A program made the position numbers and the translations under genes. Of a stretch of 64,000 bases of DNA, positions 52,301 through 61,300 are shown piece after piece. Within the stretch, counting starts at the first letter, position 1; each line of letters starts with the position of its first letter. The DNA is from Echinarachnius parma (taxonomy: Eukaryota; Echinodermata; Echinoidea; Clypeasteroida; Echinarachniidae), in NCBI GenBank assembly GCA_037951105.1, contig JBAMJV010003012.1, forward strand, positions 62,001-126,000, given 5' to 3'. The notes beneath the pieces were generated by a model. It was not told the origin of the DNA, searched no databases, and was given only the letters and a program-made list of their open reading frames with translations.

Positions 52301-55300
52301 GCACGTTACGTACCTCTTCTTCGTCGTTTGTGTCCCTCATCGTGTCCATTGTCATCGTCAACCTGCTCGTAAGTTATTTATTTTTACATTTAGTTAGGTT
52401 ATCTTCATATCTTAGGCCAAAATAAATATAAAACAAATTATAAAACATATCATCGTGATCTCTTACACGAGATCAGATTTACCGCCTATTCATGAACATA
52501 AACATCAATAACACAAGAAAGTATCCACATCGTGTACATTACATCGCTGGTTCTCTATACTGATTGGCAGAAAGAAACTAAATATTATCGTAGAAATAGT
52601 ATCCCACACTGTCAAACAATCACAAGTCCTCTTTTTCTTGACCGTCTTTATAATATAAACTTTCGCAGTCCTTTGTGTACATAAAGTTCAGCCAGTTATG
52701 AATTGAAAACACATTTTGGCAAGGTTACCGTCACTGCTAATAACAAAATATTGCCTATAAGCCTCTGCAATCATTATGAAATGTGTTTATAACTTTGTTA
52801 TTATAAGCAGCATTTTTTAATTAGCAACAATTTTCAATTATGATACATGTAGGTTGGTTTAGGCTGTTGGTGACATAACACCAGTCTTAGATCAGGCCAA
52901 GCTCAAAAGGCTGTCTTGTGGGTAAGTGCATTTTATATTTTGTTCCACATAATTATGGATTGTCATAATTTGTTTTTTCACTGACCCAACCGTCTTGCCC
53001 CGTTTTCGTCACATGGATAACAATATTTATACATAAGTGAATACTTTTGTGCGCAAAGACCGTCAGCAATTATAAAATGAATCAAACATAACAATTCAGA
53101 TTTGATATTCCCTCAGAATGCCAGGTAACATTATGATTACCTGTTTCATTTTATTCTCTACTGAAAGGACCAGGTGATGTATTGGATCACATTCAATGTG
53201 ATTATTTGGAACATCATATATACAATGGGTTGTTTGGGGTTTTGGGATAGGGTGTGCTGCTGGGCCGAAGTCCCCCCTCATGTCCTAAAATTGTCGCTGT
53301 TGTTTGTGTTCCCTTGTTTGCCAGTAGTGTTTTCTACGACCACCGCATAACACCATTCATAACACATCCCATCTCCAAACAATTGGAAAATTAACATAGG
53401 ATAACGATGTATATTTCAATATTTTGTTTTTGACATGGATCCATACTCGGGTTTACTGCCCCTTCCATAATTTGGGCATCACCGAAGAGGGGAATGAACA
53501 AACTTTTCATTGATACCAATTTATGATAGTTAATCTAGGGACAAGAGAGATATGAACGATACAACTTGAATTGCGGAACTTTTTGTGAGCTGCAGCCCGG
53601 AGCAGCTCAGTTGCAGTGATCATCTAAATATACAACGCGGTTATGAATGACAGAGTCTGACTATATCCGCCTTACATATGCGCGATCGACTCATTGCACG
53701 CCGTGGCAGCCCATCGCAGGAAGAAGTGCGACCATACCCTAAGGGATTGGGTCCTCGTATGTACAACTACTTTCATGCTATGCATGCCAATCACGTGACA
53801 CCACCATTTTGTTTATATGCATTTTCCGATGGACTCGATCTCTAGTACAGAAGCCATGACGTCATAAACATTTTTTTTTTGAATTTTCAAATTTGAACTT
53901 CATTTTCCGAAAGAGTATAAAAAATAATGTCCAAATACCGAAAATCAATTGAATATGTTAAGTATTGGCTGAGATATGCCTATCCAAAAGAATTTTTTGT
54001 CAATAGGCAATCAGTGTTATAGTGCCCTGGTTCATACTTAACATAGTCAATTGATTTTTCGGTATTTGGACATCATTTTTGACGCTCTTTCGGAAAATGA
54101 AGTTCAAATTTGAAAATTCAAAAAAAAGATGCTTATGACGTCATAGATGACATCAAACTTCACCACTCTATAGAATACGTCAATTCTTTATCGTTTATGC
54201 GGCGTTCCCACTGTCGTGCGATTAGTTACGATCGCCACGATTGGCCATTCGTAGCTGATCGTGGGAGTAAACGTGGTGATGGTATCAGATATTATCAGAT
54301 CGTAAGGTCAGTCGTGGCAATCGTAGGAAATTTTTGAAACGGTTAACAAAATGTTTACGATCAACACGATTAATTATCAATCGTTATCATCGCATCGGAT
54401 CGTATTGGATCGTAACAAAGCGCATCTAATCGCGCTTCCAAATCGTGGTGATCGGGATCAACCTTGGTCAAGACAAATACCACGCTATGTTAAGATGTGA
54501 TGCGATTTCCCACGATTGGTCACGATCTGTGACGCCCTGTCGGGTACCATTGCTTACGACCTAACACGAATGGTTCACGAGCAGATACGAGTTGATACGA
54601 GTAGATACGAGTTGATACGAGTAGATACGAAAAAATGCGACTAGATACGACGTTCACGATCTGTTATGAGATCTCGCGCCCATATATATACCGGACCAGA
54701 TCGAATGCGCCTCATTCAGCGATCTACACTTGAAGCGAGCACATCGTCACTGTCAACTTGCTCTTGCTTGTAATTTTGAAGCCTTTGAGAGATGCCACCC
54801 AAGGGTAATAGGCGCAAAAAGGGAAAGGGCCAGACTATCCCACCTCCTGAGCCTGAACCAGTCAAGCCAGAGCCAGCACCAGAGGAGGCAGAGGAGACCA
54901 CCCCCACCCAGAAAGCAAAGAGAAAACAAAAACAGTAACTGCTTTTACTGAAAAGCAAAAATAGGAAATAATCGAGTTCCTCATGGGAAATGAGGTCCTC
55001 TACAGCAAACGCCTTGCGGGTTTCAAGGATGCCACCCAGAAGGAGGGTCTCTTGGCTGCACAGGCTGCCAATATTAAAATATGGTACACGAGCATGAGGA
55101 CAATGATGCGCCGGCTGAAGAAACGCGCCAAGAAGATATTACTGACATGAACAGCACAGAGAAGTGGGTGTGGGAGAAGTTCTCTTTTTTATCCCTCCGC
55201 ACATTGAGACGGTGGATGCCAGAAATGTGGCCTCCTTTGCAGCAGCAGCAGCAAGTGCCGCATGGCTTCATAAGGTAGTTCCTGAGTGCGAAGGCGTCAT

Positions 55301-58300
55301 CCCCCAGGATGAAGAAGGGCATGTCTTGGTGGAAATCAGGGCTTGCAGTCAGAGGCCAGGGTGGGGGAGTCCTAGGGTTTTTTCTTCCAGGTTGTTGAAC
55401 AGTTCAGAGTCGCCAAATATCTGAGCATCTGACATGTGTCATTTTCCACCAAGCTCGCTCCACATAAACTTGCAATCTGCATCCATCATAGCCAGGAGTG
55501 GTATAAAAAAAAAGCCTGTGTAATTGTAGTACAGCCAGTACAGTGTGGGTCGGCTTCTTGATATCAATGTGTTTGCCCACCCATGGCCCCAATGGTGTGT
55601 GACGTGGTCCATATCTGCTTAATGTTAGCTACGGCAGTCTAGGTTCAAGGGTCACAGGAAGGATAAACACCTCATCTCTGTACGCTTGCACAGTTGCCTG
55701 GCACACTTCTGGAACCATCTCTGAGATGCTGGACACTCCATACCTGAATGCATACGTAATGGACCGATAGTTGTTTCCAGTGACAAGAGGCCTCGGTGTT
55801 AATGCCAGTTCAGTCCAGGTGAGATGGTTTGCCTGAAACTGGCGAGTTCCCTCTCGATTGCTGGGGCCACCCTCTGCGACCCTTCATCGAAAAACTGTGG
55901 TGTTAACCTTGTGTAGTTTTGGAACGCTACTGGATCTGCGAGCCTCAGTTGGGTGTCTAGGAGGCTGGATAACTGGCCAGGTCGTTGTCTTATCTCCTCC
56001 GTGAGCCATGGTCGCAATCAGCATTGCCTGACTGCAGCTCTCCTGACCCTTTGTGGTCATTGGTTGGGGTTGTGGCTGGTCTGGCTGCTGCTCGTCGTTT
56101 TCCTCTATGGCGATAATGTAAGCATAAAGTAATACTGCAAATGCCACGCTGTCATCATCCCCAACTCCTGCCATCATCAATGGTTATGGGTTGTAGTGTT
56201 CCCTCTGTAGAAGTTCAAGAATCAATGAGTCCGTGGTCAGTCGGGTTGATATATATCCGTCGGGGTCTAATCGTAGCTCAAATCGTGATCACTCTCGTTC
56301 CTCACCGTGAAAGATATCGCGACCACAATCGTATCATATCGCAACAGAGCGCATCGGTTCGTGATGAACGTATCAGAAGGTATCCGAAAGTATATGCACG
56401 TACCAGATCGTCTCAAATCGGCGACCCCGATCGTGATGATTGTGTCACATTGTGGACTCAATCAGGACAATCGTATCAAAACGTATACGATCGCATTTAA
56501 ACGGGAGACCAGATCGTGACAGATCGTGTCAGCTGAAATTGACCAATCGTGACCATATCGCATCCAAGCGCACCAAATCGTACTAGAACGTAGCGATCGC
56601 ATCGCCTCGTATCCAAGCCTGAAATTTCAGAGAAGTTCCACGATCAACTACGAATGGCCAATCGTGGCGTTCGTAACTAATCGCACGACAGTCATGACAG
56701 TGGGAACGCCGCATTACGGTTCAAGGGTCTCTAAACTATAACGTCATTGAAATGCCAAGTCGTAGTAATAGTAGCTGTCTGTTGCGAAGCGACAATGACA
56801 GTCTTTACTTTCTCCATACAGCTCGCTGGCCTGCAGCAGTTGTCCAAGTCTTGATGTCAATTTGCCTCCGCTTAAGGTTCCGCTTGACCGTGTCCTTGTA
56901 GCGAAGCCGTGGTCGACCAATCCCTTTTCGCCAGTGGGTAATTGCGAGAATAGTAGTTGATTTGGTAACCTCTCAGATGGCATCCTGATGACATGACCTT
57001 TCCACCGTATAGGTTCTTTCTGACTGGAACAGGTCCTCCATCGAAGGTAGGTTTGCTCGCTCTAGTATCTCTTTGTTGGCCACCTTGTCCTTCCATGTGA
57101 TTCTCATGATTGCTCGGAGGTGTCTCATCTTAAATGCGTGAAGTTTGTTTACTTGACTTTTGTAGAGAGTCCAGCTTTCCGCACCGTATAAGCGAGTGGA
57201 TAGGACGATAGCCCTGATATCTTGCACTTTACTCTTGTTGAGACATGATGATTATTCCATAGCCTGGTTTGCAGTCTTCCAAAGGCACTGCTGGCCTTTG
57301 ACATCGTTTCACCAGCTCAGAGTCGATGCGTGCGTCTTTGGATATAGTGCTGCCGAGGTAGGTGAAGCCATCTACCTGTTTTAGAGCTGTCACATCCACA
57401 AGGATCTCCTCCTTTTCTCGGTGGTCTGTACCAGGTTGGAACAGTACTTCAGTCTTTTTTTTTATGTTTATGTGTAGGCCGAACTTCTTTGCTGCGGATG
57501 AAAATACATCTATGACATGTTGCATCTGCTCATGGTGTATGAGCAACAAGAGCACTGTCATCTGCAAAGAGGAGTTCCCTCACGAGAATCTGTGTAGACT
57601 TCGTCTTAGCTTTGAAGTGTGCAACATTGAAGAGGTCGGCGTCTTGACGTGATTTTATGTATACGCCCTCCTCAAAGTCCACAAAGGCCTCCTCCAGCAT
57701 CGCCGAGAGGAAGATTGAGAACAGCGTAGGGGCCAACACACATCCTTGTTTTACACCGTTACTTACCATACTTAAGGCCCAGTCCCATACTGACGATTTT
57801 CACGACGACTAGCAACGACTCGCAACGATTTACTAGAACGAATCGACTCGATTTAGCCACGATTTAACAACGAATTGGGAAGATTTGTACGGCGACTCAA
57901 GACGAATATTCGTTCTTCGTCGTTGTTCGACGAGTCAGCTCGTCCTTCTTTTGTCTTTAACCATTGCGGTAGAAAAATCGTGGCAGAAAAAAAAGTTGTG
58001 GTCCCATAGTGGCGATTTTTGCGGCGACTCGCAACGAATTATCATTCGTGGAGAAAATCGCTTGAGTCGTCGCGAGTCGTTGTAGTTCGTTGCGAGTCGT
58101 TGTAATTCGTTCTGCGAACCGTTGCGCATCGCGAAGAACGCCATGAATCGTGTTAGCACAACGAATGTTTTGGGACTGTTCAAAACTATCGCCATGTCGC
58201 GACGATTTCCTTTCATTCTTTTTATGGAACAATAGGGCAGTGCACCATATGAACAATCGGACTTGCTCGCTCTAGTATCTCTGTGTTGGCCACCTTGTCC

Positions 58301-61300
58301 TTCCATGTGATTCTCATGATTGCTCGGAGGTGTCTCATCTTAAATGCGTGAAGTTTGTTTACTTGACTTTTGTAGAGAGTCCAGCTTTCCGCACCGTATA
58401 AGCGAGTGGATAGGACGATAGCCCTGATATCTTGCACTTTACTCTTGTTGAGACATGATGATTATTCCATAGCCTGGTTTGCAGTCTTCCAAAGGCACTG
58501 CTGGCCTTTGACATCGTTTCACCAGCTCAGAGTCGATGCGTGCGTCTTTGGATATAGTGCTGCCGAGGTAGGTGAAGCCATCTACCTGTTTTAGAGCTGT
58601 CACATCCACAAGGATCTCCCCCTTTTCTCGGTGGTCTGTACCAGGTTGGAACAGTACTTCAGTCTTTTTTTATGTTTATGTGTAGGCCGAACTTCTTTGC
58701 TGCTGATGAAAATACATCTATGACATGTTGCATCTGCTCATGGTGTATGAGCAACAAGAGCACTGTCATCTGCAAAGAGGAGTTCCCTCACGAGAATCTG
58801 TGTAGACTTCGTCTTAGCTTTGAAGTGTGCAACATTGAAGAGGTCGGCGTCTTGACGTGATTTTATGTATACGCCCTCCTCAAAGTCCACAAAGGCCTCC
58901 TCCAGCATCGCCGAGAGGAAGATTGAGAACAGCGTAGGGGCCAACACACATCCTTGTTTTACACCGTTACTTACCATACTTAAGGCCCAGTCCCATACTG
59001 ACGATTTTCACGACGACTAGCAACGACTCGCAACGATTTACTAGAACGAATCGACTCGATTTAGCCACGATTTAACAACGAATTGGGAAGATTTGTACGG
59101 CGACTCAAGACGAATATTCGTTCTTCGTCGTTGTTCGACGAGTCAGCTCGTCCTTCTTTTGTCTTTAACCATTGCGGTAGAAAAATCGTGGCAGAAAAAA
59201 AGTTGTGGTCCCATAGTGGCGATTTTTGCGGCGACTCGCAACGAATTATCATTCGTGGAGAAAATCGCTTGAGTCGTCGCGAGTCGTTGTAGTTCGTTGC
59301 GAGTCGTTGTAATTCGTTCTGCGAACCGTTGCGCATCGCGAAGAACGCCATGAATCGTGTTAGCACAGCGAATGTTTTGGGACTGTTCAAAACTATCGCC
59401 ATGTCGCGACGATTTCCTTTCATTCTTTTTATGGAACAATAGGGCAGTGCACCATATGAACAATCGGACTTGTTTGAGTCAGTTCCACGGGCGTAGATCT
59501 GTCATTGATACCTTTCAACAGGGGGATGATCTATTAATTCACCCCCCCCCCCCCCCCCCCCGTGATGAATAGGTATTACGTAAGTCTCTACGCCCATGGT
59601 CAGTTAAAAAACGGACAGCTGCGATCTTCACGATAGCGAAACGAAGCGATACGACTCGCAACGAATTGCAACGATGTGGAACGACTTGACATGAATATGC
59701 AACGGTAAATACAATGGTTTTTGGTGAAAATCGTCGTGACGTGGCGATTGTTTTGAACAGTTGAAGACGGCGATTTTCACGATTTTCTTCACGATGTGCG
59801 ACGGTTTTGCGGGAAGAACCGATACGATGTAACACGACGCAACACGACCTAAGCGATTTTCTCGACGAATGTCAAATCGTTGCGATTCGCCGTGCAAATC
59901 GTCAGTATGGGACTGGGCCTTTACAGGGAAACTATCGGATGTTTCGCCATCTTCCTTGACCATTCATGGAAATCCCACGTAGCTTAATATAACTAAATTG
60001 CATTTTAAAGGGAAACGACAGTAGTGGGAAACACCCCACACACACAAAATAAAATGTACGCGCTTATTATCAACCATGTGAAAGAATATAATTTGACTAA
60101 TGTGGGATTATAAGAATTTGGCCGGGAAATCGCCTACTAATGGATATATTTGCAAAATTATAAAAAACTGATTTACAGTAAATCGATCGCCAACGCGGAA
60201 TCACGCATACGCTACGTGCAAAAGTCCACGTGGTCCGCATATGCTTTCCGGTATGCGGCCCGTATGATGGCTTGTAGATATCTCCAGCCCAGCGCTAGCG
60301 GCGCGGACAGGTGCGAACGGGCGGTGGATTTATAGATTTCACGGGCGGCCATTGGATTTTTTACCGATATAAGCATGTGACGATGCTTAGGTTCGGATTT
60401 TACCACACAAGCCCTTTTTAGATACTTATTCAACAATATTGATCAATTATTTTGGCCAAAATAAATGTTTTCTGTAACTTTCCCAAAACTGTTATTCATA
60501 TTTAATGCTAATTTTAAAAGAAGAGCGTATTAGCGAAATTTATCGAAACTTTGATAATAAAAATAATGATATCATATAACCATTAATATTAATAAAACAT
60601 TTGAAACCTTTAACTTGGCCTAAAATCTTTTTTTTTCTTTCTTTTTTTTAGCATGAATCATCAACGCGTAATGGAACGATCCTCAAAAATCCAATACGTC
60701 ACTAAGGCAATACTAGACGTTTCTCGTGAAAATCACTGTAGGTCATTCTACTTAGGAAAACCGTATAAGGAATATACATATTTATTCATTATTTTCTTCC
60801 TATTTTCTCGCTACACAAATAGAACATTACAAAAAATATCAACAATAAATAACCCGAAATGTGGTGGTATATTTTGATAAAATCTGCAGCAATTACGACA
60901 AAATTGGTACCTCCGCACGTGCCCCAAAAGACCCCCGTTTGTGGACCACACGCACTACATAAACGGAAGAAGAAAAAAACATAAAAGAAAGTAATTTACC
61001 TCGTTTACTTCGCAATTCTTAGTTACTCAATTGACCTAACAAACGAGATTCCTTTACTTTGAAAAAAAAGACCAGTTTGTACGGGCCAAGAAATCGAATT
61101 TGCGTATACACCCGTGTCCAAGCTTTGGCGTATTCAAGTTCATACAAATGCAAGGGTCGATCGATACGGTACCACGGCAGATCACATGGGTAATTGTGCG
61201 CGAACAACAGAGTACAAACGTCATATTTCTACGTAAAGCGAGCACACACAGAAATTTCTGCTTCAATGACGTCACGACATTCGAGCAGATGAGTTTATTA

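Larger units (their letters stand above)
54198..56713. mobile_element. PIF/Harbinger transposon, degraded, with both genes
   Basis: 2516 bp. Ends TGCGGCGTTCCCACTGTC and GACAGTGGGAACGCCGCA, flanked by TTA on both sides (54195-54197, 56714-56716), the Harbinger target site. The subterminal DNA is full of short ATCGTG/CACGAT-type direct and inverted repeats and a run of GAGTTGATACGAGTAGATAC units at 54580-54650. It holds remnants of the Myb/MADF-like gene (+) and the transposase gene (-). Confidence 0.9.
56745..59965 (-). mobile_element. LINE RT fragment, split by a MITE and tandemly duplicated
   Basis: LINE sequence lies at 59922-59965 ([14 protein letters not shown]), 58264-58985 and 57054-57774 (duplicate copies from [20 protein letters not shown] onward: [51 protein letters not shown]), continuing to 56745. 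FADD is the catalytic box. Frameshifts and stops are present, so it is dead. Clade uncertain; the YLGSTIS and LYGAESW blocks occur in several LINE groups. The missing ASAAFGRL-type segment reads [10 protein letters not shown] in a shifted frame. Confidence 0.8.

Noticed and set aside
57900-59463. Open frames within the CGACTCGCAACGA-rich MITE
   Set aside because: Low-complexity repeats give long frames on both strands, and the duplicated copies shift frame at homopolymers.
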